Origin: Muribaculaceae bacterium
GTDB lineage: Bacteria > Bacteroidota > Bacteroidia > Bacteroidales > Muribaculaceae
DNA: 9,422 bases
Assembly: GCA_009775535.1 (NCBI GenBank)
Contig: VSPW01000063.1
Span: 1-9,422, forward strand
Direction: 5' to 3'
Shown here: positions 1-7,921 of the stretch, piece by piece
Numbering within the stretch: position 1 is the stretch's first letter
How the letters are laid out: every line of letters begins with the position of its first letter
Notes under the pieces: generated by a model
What the model was told of the DNA's origin: nothing
Database searches by the model: none
Seen by the model: the letters and a program-made list of their open reading frames with translations, nothing else
Program-made: the position numbers and the translations under genes

Positions 1-199
1 CCTTTACCTCCTTGGCCGCCTCTGATGCATTTTCCTGTACCTTACCTGCCGCAGCACCAACACGGTCTTTAACATTTTTCACCACACGCTCAACGCTATC
101 CTTACGTTCACGTTCGATATCTGAACCGGATTTACCCGAACAAGCTACAGCCCCTAATGAAAAGGCGGCAGCCGAAATTGCAATAATTAAAGTTTTCAT
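1..199 (-). CDS. Small lipoprotein, partial (C-terminus beyond left edge)
   Basis: The minus frame from the ATG at 197-199 stays open to the window edge, giving 66 codons. Residues 1-19 form a short signal peptide (MKTLIIAIS start, Ala-rich core) that ends in a lipobox, GAVAC, so Cys20 is the likely lipidated residue. The mature part is rich in Lys, Glu, Ala and Val (for example ERVVKNVKDRVGAAAGKV) and should form a charged amphipathic helix, similar in composition to YtxH or LEA-like stress proteins. I do not recognise a specific family. An in-frame ATG two codons upstream (203-205) is an alternative start. The protein probably sits in the outer or inner membrane facing the periplasm; its function is unknown. 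It is transcribed in the same direction as the macroglobulin gene, but a terminator separates the two. Confidence 0.75.
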   Translation of the reverse strand, partial: MKTLIIAISAAAFSLGAVACSGKSGSDIERERKDSVERVVKNVKDRVGAAAGKVQENASEAAKEVK

Positions 200-308
200 A
201 CTCATAAATATCAGTTAATATTTTTATCTAAACAACATCATTATCTCTTTTGCATCTTTTTACCCTATTATAACCATACATAAGCCTAAATAGTTCTTTG
301 GTACATAC

Positions 309-349
309 AAAAAACGCCACCGCCCATCCAACAAAGGACAAGCGGTGGC
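309..349 (-). terminator. Rho-independent terminator of the macroglobulin gene
   Basis: GCCACCGC (316-323) and GCGGTGGC (342-349) form a perfect 8-bp GC-rich stem around an 18-nt loop, which can itself pair weakly (GUCC with GGAU). On the minus strand the stem is followed, after one base, by six T (309-314). It begins about 20 bases after the stop codon at 369, where a terminator for that gene is expected. In the plus direction no T-run follows, so it serves the minus strand only. Confidence 0.85.
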
Positions 350-368
350 CGATTTCAATGGAAATATA

Positions 369-3300
369 TTATTCTGATATCACATATACAGTGCCAGAGG
401 AATGAGCGGATAGCGATGGCGCATATTGGCTTTGTATTGTGGCCAGACCCGATGTAAACGAACCGGCATTATTTACATTCAGTTCATAAGTAAGAAGGTA
501 CGTCCCCTTGGGCATATATGGAATAAACATATTAGTAACCGCATCTCGGTTCTCACGGTAGAAAGCAACACCTTCACTATATATATACCCAGGTAGTTGG
601 TCAACAGGCTCGAATGCAGCAGAACGGTTGTCATCAATAACCACGTATTCCATGTCACGCTTTGTATTGACAACAAGCTGAACCTTGACCCTATCCCCGA
701 CTTTAAGGCTGTCTGCAGCCTCCCAGCCAAAACCGTCAGGAGTCACCACCCGCCTATAAAGTTGCTTTTCTACTGATACCTCACCGCAGCTATACGCCTG
801 TATTTCCGACGGATTTGCCTTATATCGCAAATATATAGCACCATATGCAGGCGAATCAGAATTGTCAGGACGGCGTACTGTCAAGCTTTCTTTCTTGGAT
901 GACACCTCAAGAGGCATCCTTGTATATCCCGTCAACCGTTCGATTGAAGATGGATTCAAAGTCTTACCACCTAACGTGAATACAGTATTACCAGCAGGCG
1001 ACAAATGCAATTTTGCCACATTAAGTATCGAAGACACCACCTGCGATGCCACAACAGAATTTCCCCAGTCCTGTGCCTGCTTCTGAAGTATCAGCCACTG
1101 TGTGAGGCGCTCAACTTCCACACATCCTGGGTCTACAGTCTGAAATGCCCACATGGCAAGCGATGTGACAGCCACTTTATCCATGTTCCACCATGGCTTC
1201 TGGTCATCAAACGATGGAAACCACATACCTTTCTGGGGTTCATAGCGGCTATATTGCCTCATTGATTCCAATACCTGCTCTGCAACCCTGCGGTAATTGT
1301 GCCTATATAGAATTATAGCGGCAGCTGGCTTATTGCCTAGATCCAATTTCTTCCAATTTGCAACAAGATACTGCACTACGGCATTGCTCACTTTCTTTGA
1401 AGCGACAGACTGAATGATTTCAGGATAGAACCCACGTACAAATTCATACCTAATATATACGGACGGGTCAATATGTTTTGATGCAAATTCATTTCCAACC
1501 TCCTTGTCAATCCATTTAACGGACATGTCAATCATTTCATCCAATTTCCTATCAGATGGCAAGCATTCCAACTGCCGTAAGTCACCCATCATCGCCAATA
1601 TATTAAGAGTAGTCCACATTGATGGCTCAGAGGCCTCCGGATACCACATCCATCCTCCATCCTTTGCATACATTTTTGACAACTTCGCAATGGCCTCATT
1701 GATGTCACCTGTTACAGCCTTACGGTCGAACAACAAAGACAGGCGGGCCATCCTTTCAGTATCAATCCTGGCATCATTTACCCATGGCGTTGACGAAAGC
1801 AGAATTGTCTTAAGTTCCTGGTTGCGCTCCAACATTGAGACCAGCATTGAATCCGAAGGATTATCCTGCCATTCCTTGATAGCTGATGCTACAGACGGAT
1901 TTGCCTTTATTATACCAGACGATATTCCTGCTGAAAATATGGCAGCAGCAGCCGAATTCGCATCAATCCCTGAATTCCCACGCAAACCAGGAAGCGCAGT
2001 AACAACAAACCATTGCGGATTGCCACAATATTCAAAGACTGCATTACCTCCATCAGGGCATGCCATCTCAGCCGAATATTCTGTCTGGGACGGTGACATA
2101 TAGAACGGATAAGACTCAATAACCTGCTCTTCCACAGGAATCACCGGAATTACAAACTGTTCACCATCCGCAAATAACATTGTAGAAGCCTTGAACCTTA
2201 ATCCCAATGCTGCGTCTGTGTCAGAGGCTTGGACCCCGGTCCTGACAGTAGCGGACGCCTTTGCCGCTACTTCCAGCTGGAATTTCTCCGTACGCTTCAC
2301 CTCCATTGTCACCGGATCAAACAGCTCTATATTTACAGTCACTGACACTGTACTGTCTGCATTGTTCATCACCATAGCCAATATGTCAGCAGTATCACCA
2401 GCCCTCATGAATCGTGGAGCATTAGGCTGTATCATCAATGGCTTCGATGCAATAAACTCATGGGACAAAGAAGACACATCAAGATCTTCACTCCACGATA
2501 TCATCTTCAACATCCAAGTTGCATTTGCATTAGGAACAGTAAACTGTAACCTTGCAACACCATTTTCATCAGTAGTCAACATGGGGCGGAACATCATCAA
2601 CGGAGTCTCCATATCACGGTATTCAAATGCCTGATTTTCTGTATCAACCGACTGACCGTTTTCCACAACATCTTTAACGACAACGGATTCCAACAATACA
2701 CCGTTTGTCACGCCATATGCCATAGTCACTACATCGTCCAAGGCTTCCGTTTGCTCCATAGCCATCTCTTGGACAACTGCGTCTTCTTTTGCAGATGCCG
2801 CAGTAGCCATCATCTTTCTCTGCACACCGCCACCGCGTATATGGAGACCATATAGCGAAAGTCCAAGGCCATACCCATAATAATCGAACTGTGGTTTAAA
2901 TAGCCCCCTAGTGTCAAGCATTTTATACATAGAATTCACACGGCTTGACAATGAGCCTATATGTCCAGGAGTAATCATATATGAAGTACCTCCGATATCG
3001 CGACGCAAGAAATTAGGTGACCTTATATATTGCGCCTCCAATTCATCCAATGCTTTGTTATACACATCAAGCAGCAATGCAGACTGTACACCATTACCAT
3101 TCTTGTCTACAACACGGAAACTCCAAGTCTCCTGAGTCCCCGGAATCAGGTGATCCCGGAACGATTCAGCCTCCAGACGCACCCCACGGCAATTGGCATC
3201 ATTAACCAGAGTCACATGATATGAATCTATACTGAAATCTTTGACCGTAAACATAGTGACATCCACAGTCTGGCACTCCTTGTCAAAAAGGCCAATTTCC

Positions 3301-6038
3301 AATTCATGATAACCCTGCTTTAATGTCAGCACCCGTTTATCAAAACGGTTATTTCCGTAAGAAATCAGGGCATATACCTCTGTTGTGCCTTGTCCTGTGC
3401 CATAAAGCACCTTTACCTTTCCGTCATTACCAAACTTATACCTAAGTTTAGGTATCCATAATGCGTCACTGTTAGGAAGAATTTTGTCTGTAGGACGGTA
3501 TATTGTCACATCGTGTGTCTGTGACTCAGCCATAGCTGTATCAGCAGTGCATACCACAAATTCATATTCACCGGCTGGTACTGCCGACAGGTCAACCACC
3601 GGATCTGAAGTGGAAAACCTGCCTTCTGCCACAACCTTTTCATCATCATCCATCAGCTTATAGTCTATATCCAGGCCTTTCACAGGTTTATACTCATCGT
3701 CCATCACCTGGATATCAACGCTAAACGGACGCGATACATCAACGTTGCCTTCCATTGAAAGATTGATCATGTAAGGACGCCCTGTCGTAAAATATTTTTC
3801 TGCTGTCCGACTTTCACCGGTAGGAGATACAGCGTCAAACTTGGCCTGGAAACAGCGCGTATCCGGACTGTCTGTATTGCGCGAGAGTATACCGGAAGTG
3901 AACGTCACAGAAAATTTACCCTCCTGATCTGTAGTTAGGACTGTTGAATATATATCATCACCATTAGGCGAGAACCACCAGCGCATGCGTTCAGCTGACT
4001 CAAGATTGACTTTTACTTCCGCACCGGCAACAGGAAAATCGCTATATGTACGCACACGTCCCCCCAGGGTTACATCCCCTTTTGCAGGGTAGTCTTTCTT
4101 TACCGATGTTACCTCTACATAATATGTAGGCAACTTATAATCGCTGACAGTGAACGATACAGATCCTACCGAATCCTCATCATCGGTATCCGGATGTATC
4201 TCCAAATCAATTGAGAAGAGGCCAGTAAGTCCCGCTTTTGGCAAAGTAAATGCACCATATACGCGCCCGTAAGAATCAGAAGTCAAATCCAGAGTATCTA
4301 CGGGGCTGTAATTTGCATCCTTCAATATGGCACGCAGACGCGCTTCCTGCTCCAACCTGGAATCATTATTAAGGATAGAAGATACAACAAAAGCGAACTC
4401 CATCCTATCTCCGGGACGATATAATGCCAACGATGTGTACCCGTCGGCACTATAACTACGGTCTTCTGAATGGGATTTATAATATGTAGGCAACGCCGTA
4501 TTGGGTGACACGTACAAGCTAGCCCCCTTCTTTGCGATGTACTGTCCACGCAGATATTCCTGACGCGAAGCTATCTGTCCCAGCCATCCATCGGCATCAG
4601 TACGCCCAAGTTTTATGTCCTCCGAAATCTTGCGTCCCTTTGAATATCTGTAACTATTGAACTCTACATCTACATTACCTACAGCCTTCCCTGTAACAGG
4701 ATCAAGTGTAAGGTACATATACCGGTCATTCCCACCAGTAAGCTGCAAACCCATCAAATCTGTACACTGCAATAGTTGATACATGTCCTGCTCGGGAAGC
4801 TCTCCGGAAATCGTTGGTACTATAACATAAAAACCAATCTTATCAAGGCTTGCCTCAATATTATAGCTATATCCGAAAGGCGCAACACTGTCGCATACAA
4901 CCGGAAACTCTGCTACCTTATCCTTTTCTCTAAGATCCTTATACTGCTTGTAATCAAAATATTTACCTGGATATACCCTATATATCGACACCTTGCCTGA
5001 TGTGCAGTTTTCTGATTTCACAGTTATCTTAAATGGGACTCCCGGAGATACCATATTTTTAGGTAACGAAACCGTCAGTCCTGGATTTGTAAGTGATTTC
5101 AGGCTATTCTTCAATGAATTGATGTTCCAATAATCAGGAAACCTACCGATGTTATACGTCAATTTTGAGGCTAGCCACTTTCTGTTTGGCAAAGAGAGGG
5201 AATAAACCGGAATATCGGAAAGGACATCGCCAGAGTACTCACTCTTCTCATACCTGCCATACAACTCCTCCATGGCTGCAATATCCAACTTAGAGCCACT
5301 GTCTCTGTTTAATGTCCAATATATTTCAGGGGCGACGTCCCCCTTATGGAAATCCAATAACCGCTGACGCAACTGACGGCAATATTCCTTAGGTTCAGCA
5401 TCTCCAACCTTATTCCACGCGTCCATGGCTTCCAATGCACGTACTGCCACGAAATCATATATGGTAGGGAAATATATAGCAGTCAAGTCATTACTGTCAA
5501 TTACCTGGCCATACGAAGACAATAAAGCCGCCTGCAATGTGGCTGGCTGCGATAATGCATCACAGAACAGTCCATATATCTTAAGGCGGAATTGGTCTCC
5601 ACTCCACTGCGACACAGTATCGGGCAAAGGAGAAAGCGGCAATTTCCGGCGGTCATATTCCCATCTGTTCTTTTGATAGAAATTCAAATAATCTTCTGCA
5701 AGAAGGACATTCAGAAGGGCCTTGACGACAACGTCCTTTTCATTCTCTGCCACCTCGGAAATCTTAGATGCAGTGGCCGCAAAATTTTCATTTGTGATGA
5801 GATTCTCTGCCGTTGTATATTCAATCAAATAACGGAGCACCCCTTCACTATCATTTTTAGCCAATGCCTTCTCCAATGATTTCTTGGCATTGGCTGACAC
5901 CGTCTTCGGATAGGCAAAGTCAGGAGGACTTACTGATTTTTGAGCCATGGCATAATTAGTTGTTGATAAGGCAATGGAAGCCATCACCACTGTAAATACC
6001 GCACGCAAACGGCGGCAAAAATTTACTTGTCTGGACAT
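369..6038 (-). CDS. Secreted alpha-2-macroglobulin-like protein, thioester-less
   Basis: This 1889-residue protein has the architecture of bacterial alpha-2-macroglobulins, which trap or shield against proteases in the envelope. A signal peptide (1-32) ends in AMA before Gln33; there is no lipobox, so it is probably periplasmic or secreted, not lipid-anchored. Residues about 40-320 look mostly helical. Macroglobulin beta domains follow: YRPG at 540-543, LPTYYVEV from 636, and TYSDFPVAGAEV at 664-675 are typical family motifs. A Met/Ala/Glu-rich stretch (about 1070-1148) sits where the bait region is expected. The A2M domain starts near F1150 (FRPMLTTDENG) and reaches the ATW motif around 1169. 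The helical toroid domain contains NPQW (1340-1343) and GGWMWYP (1461-1467). The last 150 or so residues resemble the bacterial MG10 domain. The thioester CxEQ is absent: the matching stretch reads IDANSAAAAIF. This fits the YfaS/MagD-like, thioester-less class more than YfhM. No pbpC neighbour is visible. The family call is firm; the target is unknown. Confidence 0.93.
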   Translation of the reverse strand: MSRQVNFCRRLRAVFTVVMASIALSTTNYAMAQKSVSPPDFAYPKTVSANAKKSLEKALAKNDSEGVLRYLIEYTTAENLITNENFAATASKISEVAENEKDVVVKALLNVLLAEDYLNFYQKNRWEYDRRKLPLSPLPDTVSQWSGDQFRLKIYGLFCDALSQPATLQAALLSSYGQVIDSNDLTAIYFPTIYDFVAVRALEAMDAWNKVGDAEPKEYCRQLRQRLLDFHKGDVAPEIYWTLNRDSGSKLDIAAMEELYGRYEKSEYSGDVLSDIPVYSLSLPNRKWLASKLTYNIGRFPDYWNINSLKNSLKSLTNPGLTVSLPKNMVSPGVPFKITVKSENCTSGKVSIYRVYPGKYFDYKQYKDLREKDKVAEFPVVCDSVAPFGYSYNIEASLDKIGFYVIVPTISGELPEQDMYQLLQCTDLMGLQLTGGNDRYMYLTLDPVTGKAVGNVDVEFNSYRYSKGRKISEDIKLGRTDADGWLGQIASRQEYLRGQYIAKKGASLYVSPNTALPTYYKSHSEDRSYSADGYTSLALYRPGDRMEFAFVVSSILNNDSRLEQEARLRAILKDANYSPVDTLDLTSDSYGRVYGAFTLPKAGLTGLFSIDLEIHPDTDDEDSVGSVSFTVSDYKLPTYYVEVTSVKKDYPAKGDVTLGGRVRTYSDFPVAGAEVKVNLESAERMRWWFSPNGDDIYSTVLTTDQEGKFSVTFTSGILSRNTDSPDTRCFQAKFDAVSPTGESRTAEKYFTTGRPYMINLSMEGNVDVSRPFSVDIQVMDDEYKPVKGLDIDYKLMDDDEKVVAEGRFSTSDPVVDLSAVPAGEYEFVVCTADTAMAESQTHDVTIYRPTDKILPNSDALWIPKLRYKFGNDGKVKVLYGTGQGTTEVYALISYGNNRFDKRVLTLKQGYHELEIGLFDKECQTVDVTMFTVKDFSIDSYHVTLVNDANCRGVRLEAESFRDHLIPGTQETWSFRVVDKNGNGVQSALLLDVYNKALDELEAQYIRSPNFLRRDIGGTSYMITPGHIGSLSSRVNSMYKMLDTRGLFKPQFDYYGYGLGLSLYGLHIRGGGVQRKMMATAASAKEDAVVQEMAMEQTEALDDVVTMAYGVTNGVLLESVVVKDVVENGQSVDTENQAFEYRDMETPLMMFRPMLTTDENGVARLQFTVPNANATWMLKMISWSEDLDVSSLSHEFIASKPLMIQPNAPRFMRAGDTADILAMVMNNADSTVSVTVNIELFDPVTMEVKRTEKFQLEVAAKASATVRTGVQASDTDAALGLRFKASTMLFADGEQFVIPVIPVEEQVIESYPFYMSPSQTEYSAEMACPDGGNAVFEYCGNPQWFVVTALPGLRGNSGIDANSAAAAIFSAGISSGIIKANPSVASAIKEWQDNPSDSMLVSMLERNQELKTILLSSTPWVNDARIDTERMARLSLLFDRKAVTGDINEAIAKLSKMYAKDGGWMWYPEASEPSMWTTLNILAMMGDLRQLECLPSDRKLDEMIDMSVKWIDKEVGNEFASKHIDPSVYIRYEFVRGFYPEIIQSVASKKVSNAVVQYLVANWKKLDLGNKPAAAIILYRHNYRRVAEQVLESMRQYSRYEPQKGMWFPSFDDQKPWWNMDKVAVTSLAMWAFQTVDPGCVEVERLTQWLILQKQAQDWGNSVVASQVVSSILNVAKLHLSPAGNTVFTLGGKTLNPSSIERLTGYTRMPLEVSSKKESLTVRRPDNSDSPAYGAIYLRYKANPSEIQAYSCGEVSVEKQLYRRVVTPDGFGWEAADSLKVGDRVKVQLVVNTKRDMEYVVIDDNRSAAFEPVDQLPGYIYSEGVAFYRENRDAVTNMFIPYMPKGTYLLTYELNVNNAGSFTSGLATIQSQYAPSLSAHSSGTVYVISE

Positions 6039-6118
6039 AACGTCAATATTTTGGTTACATTCACATGAGATATTCTAAAAAGATGCACCAGTATCCTACA
6101 ATCCTGATACCTTATTCC

Positions 6119-6150
6119 CTTAACTACAATAACACTTATTTTACGACAAA
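6119..6150 (-). promoter_or_regulatory. Weak candidate promoter for the macroglobulin gene
   Basis: Reading the minus strand, TTTG (6150-6147) is followed by 20 bases and then TAGTTAAG (6126-6119). The first element matches the Bacteroidetes -33 box. The second matches only T, A, T and G of TAnnTTTG. Spacing is ideal, and it would give a leader of about 70 bases before the ATG at 6038. It starts right after the hairpin at 6151-6176, fitting a new transcript beginning behind a terminator. The -7 match is poor, so confidence is low. Confidence 0.3.
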
Positions 6151-6176
6151 GGTCTTAGAAATAGATTTCTAAGACC
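6151..6176 (-). terminator. Perfect 12-bp hairpin between the LTxxQ gene and the macroglobulin gene
   Basis: GGTCTTAGAAAT (6151-6162) and ATTTCTAAGACC (6165-6176) are exact reverse complements separated by two bases, so the sequence can fold as a long stem with a tight loop. In the minus direction it is followed by TTTGTCG, a short and imperfect T-tract; in the plus direction ATTATC follows. It lies 103 bases past the stop of the LTxxQ gene and 113 bases before the macroglobulin start. The simplest reading is a terminator of the sigma-factor operon. A protein-binding palindrome is the alternative. Confidence 0.5.
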
Positions 6177-6278
6177 ATTATCACGGAGTGAGGAGAATGT
6201 TTCTGAATACAAAAAATAAAGTTCAGATTTATTTATTGCAGATGCATTATATTGCCAAAATTTTAAGTTTCTCTGATT

Positions 6279-6788
6279 TCATCGCCTGGAATCTCGAGGA
6301 GGCCTACCTCCACTGTCCCTATCGGCAGGAGCCCTAAGACGGCCATGGTGGCGTAATACCCTTCCTGTAAAATGACGTTCTGCAGCACGGAGTTTGAAAA
6401 GCTGGCGTGGAGTCAATATTTTTTCAAATTTCTCAAAATACATCATCTCTATCTCAGCCTCTTTGCCTTTCTGCTCAAAAAAAGTCCTAGCTGCAGAGGA
6501 ATATTCCACATCTGATGTCCGTTCAGAAGCGGCTATCTTGCTCTCAAGTTCGCGGGTCTGTATTGTCAGTGAATTCACCTCATCCTCCATAGCATCGTAT
6601 AGGGGAAAAAATTCATTTTGTTGCTCCCGCGTCAAATCAAGCTCCTTTATCAGGAAATCATGCTTGTATTGGCGCATCTTCTGAGTCCAACGCTGACGGT
6701 CTTCCTCCGACAACTGCCTTTGCGCCATTGCGGTCCACAATTGCAGGCCCATCACCAGGATGATTATTAATGATATATGACGTTTCAT
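6279..6788 (-). CDS. Periplasmic Spy/CpxP-like LTxxQ protein
   Basis: This 169-residue protein starts with a signal peptide (MKRHISLIIILVMG..., cleavage probably after AMA at 20-22). The mature part is highly charged and helical, with two LTxxQ-type motifs, LTREQ (52-56) and LTPRQ (125-129), the hallmark of the Spy/CpxP/CnrX fold. Known relatives are periplasmic chaperones (Spy), stress-sensor partners (CpxP) or metal sensors controlling an ECF sigma factor (CnrX). In Bacteroidetes such genes often end ECF sigma operons and are thought to sense envelope state. The tail (141-169) is unusual, with nine arginines plus Pro and Gly, beyond the usual LTxxQ core. His residues are few (H4, H43, H139, H147, H148), so a CnrX-like metal site is not evident. 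The gene begins 11 bases after the stop of the membrane protein upstream, so the two are surely co-transcribed. Confidence 0.8.
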   Translation of the reverse strand: MKRHISLIIILVMGLQLWTAMAQRQLSEEDRQRWTQKMRQYKHDFLIKELDLTREQQNEFFPLYDAMEDEVNSLTIQTRELESKIAASERTSDVEYSSAARTFFEQKGKEAEIEMMYFEKFEKILTPRQLFKLRAAERHFTGRVLRHHGRLRAPADRDSGGRPPRDSRR

Positions 6789-6799
6789 ATCCTGTTGAA

Positions 6800-7240
6800 T
6801 TAATTATCCATTATATCCTCAATATTTTCCGGCATGTAGGCCATATCGAGGCTGTCGCCGACAATATCTTCATACATGTCATATTGATTGTAATCATCAA
6901 TATAATATGCATCAATGAATGCATCATTGCTTACAGCCTCAGCCACAATGGGATCTTCACGGAAACTCATCTTGCCATCGGCCGAAGGAGACATAAGCGA
7001 AAACATCTTCAGCATGCACCATGCCCCGGCAAACATTGCCGCCATATATACATATGGCCGAATCCGCTGCCATCGGCCTGGCGATTCCAATACTACAGGC
7101 CCAGGTTCACTGCGTTCAAAGTCCGTAGGGGGCAACATCCGCTCCATCCTGGAGTTGAAATCGGCGAAGTAGCCTTCCGGGACTGTCATCCCGTCGCGGC
7201 GTCCCACCTCGTCAAGTATGTCGCTCTTTTTGGATTTCAT
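6800..7240 (-). CDS. Single-pass membrane protein, probable anti-sigma factor
   Basis: This 146-residue protein has a charged N-terminal part (1-60) including VPEGYF (20-25), a pattern I associate with small membrane proteins encoded after ECF sigma genes in Bacteroidetes. One hydrophobic segment (about 61-83) follows, then a C-terminal part (100-146) very rich in Asp, Glu, Tyr and Met. With no signal peptide and Arg/Lys before the membrane segment, the N-terminus should be cytoplasmic and the acidic tail periplasmic. That is the topology of an anti-sigma factor holding the sigma factor inside and receiving a signal outside. There is no zinc-type HxxxCxxC anti-sigma motif, so the role rests on position and topology. 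It lies 59 bases after the sigma gene and 11 before the LTxxQ gene. Start: ATG at 7238-7240, the first in frame after that gap. Confidence 0.65.
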   Translation of the reverse strand: MKSKKSDILDEVGRRDGMTVPEGYFADFNSRMERMLPPTDFERSEPGPVVLESPGRWQRIRPYVYMAAMFAGAWCMLKMFSLMSPSADGKMSFREDPIVAEAVSNDAFIDAYYIDDYNQYDMYEDIVGDSLDMAYMPENIEDIMDN

Positions 7241-7299
7241 GACTTGTTATGTGTTATCTGGTTCTTATATAAGTTCAGACTACCGGATTGCAAAATGGT

Positions 7300-7860
7300 T
7301 TAATTGTGGTCTTCAATATATTGCCCTATTTTTTTTACGGCAAGATGATACGATGCCTTCAAAGCTCCTACACTTGTACCAAGTATCTCCGACATTTGTT
7401 CGTATTTCATCTCATCATAATACTTCATATTGAACACAAGACGCTGCTTTTCCGGTAGGGATGCGACTGCCTCCCGCAACTGCCCAGCTAGTTTGTCGCC
7501 ATCGACATACCCATCGGCTTCTATGCCTTTCAACAGGCCAGACTCCTCATCATCAAGTGAAACATTCTGCCGCCTACGTTCACGTGAGAGAAATGTGACA
7601 CTCTCATTGATGGCTATCTTATAAAGCCATGTTGTCAGCTTCGCATCGCCACGGAAATTCTCCAGCGATTGCCACGCCTTCATAAATGTGTTCTGGAGAA
7701 GGTCATTGGCATCATCATGGTTCTCAACCATACGCCTTATCTGCCAATATAGCGGCTCTGAATACGCCCTTATCACCTCACCGAATGCAGCACGGCACTG
7801 GCGAGGATCGCGCAGGCGCTCTATCAACTGTGAATCTTCGGCTGGTATTTCGCGTGACAT
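7300..7860 (-). CDS. RNA polymerase sigma factor, ECF (sigma-70) family
   Basis: At 186 residues this has the usual ECF size. Region 2 spans about 26-97, with the core-binding pattern DDANDLLQNTFMKAW (49-63) and the -10 recognition part NFRGDAKLTTWLYKIAINES (68-87). A linker (98-124) contains an acidic stretch, SLDDEES. Region 4 (127-181) has LPEKQRLVFNMKYYDEM and a helix-turn-helix, YEQMSEILGTSVGALKASYH (153-172). There is no region 1 or 3 and no C-terminal extension. It is the first gene of an operon with the probable anti-sigma factor and the LTxxQ protein, so it should be released when the envelope signal is sensed. Its start is the ATG at 7858-7860, 41 bases from a good promoter. Targets cannot be read from this window. 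A run of eight A near the 3' end (7329-7336 on the plus strand) encodes KK(I) and appears incidental. Confidence 0.93.
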   Translation of the reverse strand: MSREIPAEDSQLIERLRDPRQCRAAFGEVIRAYSEPLYWQIRRMVENHDDANDLLQNTFMKAWQSLENFRGDAKLTTWLYKIAINESVTFLSRERRRQNVSLDDEESGLLKGIEADGYVDGDKLAGQLREAVASLPEKQRLVFNMKYYDEMKYEQMSEILGTSVGALKASYHLAVKKIGQYIEDHN

Positions 7861-7890
7861 TAATATATGGCGTAATTGATGGCGGATTGT

Positions 7891-7921
7891 TTTTATGCCT
7901 CAAAATTAATCACTATTTTTG
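7891..7921 (+). promoter_or_regulatory. Candidate zupT promoter overlapping the sigma-operon promoter
   Basis: TATTTTTG (7914-7921) is a perfect TAnnTTTG -7 box on the plus strand. At 19 bases upstream lies TTTT (7891-7894), three of four matches to the -33 TTTG. The predicted start is near 7928, about 50 bases before the zupT ATG. The -33 box is weak, so some activator dependence or lower basal strength would be expected if the promoter is real. Confidence 0.45.

Noticed and set aside
1504..2634. Long plus-strand open frames (1504-2103 and 2191-2634) opposite the macroglobulin gene
   Set aside because: They are antisense to well-supported coding sequence with clear domain motifs, and their translations show no recognisable domain.
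4119..4494. A 16-base direct repeat (ATAATATGTAGGCAAC) at 4119-4134 and 4479-4494, exactly 360 bases apart and in the same frame
   Set aside because: Both copies encode LPTYY, but the flanking residues do not align. The first copy is a common macroglobulin-domain motif (LPTYYVEV); the second is probably coincidence and not a duplication.
6065..6172. A 35-codon plus-strand reading frame in the gap between the macroglobulin and LTxxQ genes, ending inside the hairpin
   Set aside because: No signal peptide, membrane segment or recognisable domain, a composition typical of AT-rich intergenic DNA, and no promoter on that strand. Most likely chance.
6211..6231. AAATAAA/TTTATTT inverted repeat followed on the minus strand by a T-rich run, possible terminator after the LTxxQ gene
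   Set aside because: The stem is seven A-T pairs only, too weak for an intrinsic terminator; the hairpin at 6151-6176 is the better candidate.
7264..7273. Ten-base palindrome CTTATATAAG between the sigma and anti-sigma genes
   Set aside because: Too short and AT-rich for a terminator, no T-tract follows, and the genes are clearly one operon.
7329..7336. Run of eight A (minus strand) in the sigma factor gene, a possible slippage or phase-variation site
   Set aside because: It falls in the last ten or so codons, after the helix-turn-helix, so slippage would change only the tail; eight bases is also short for reliable phase variation.
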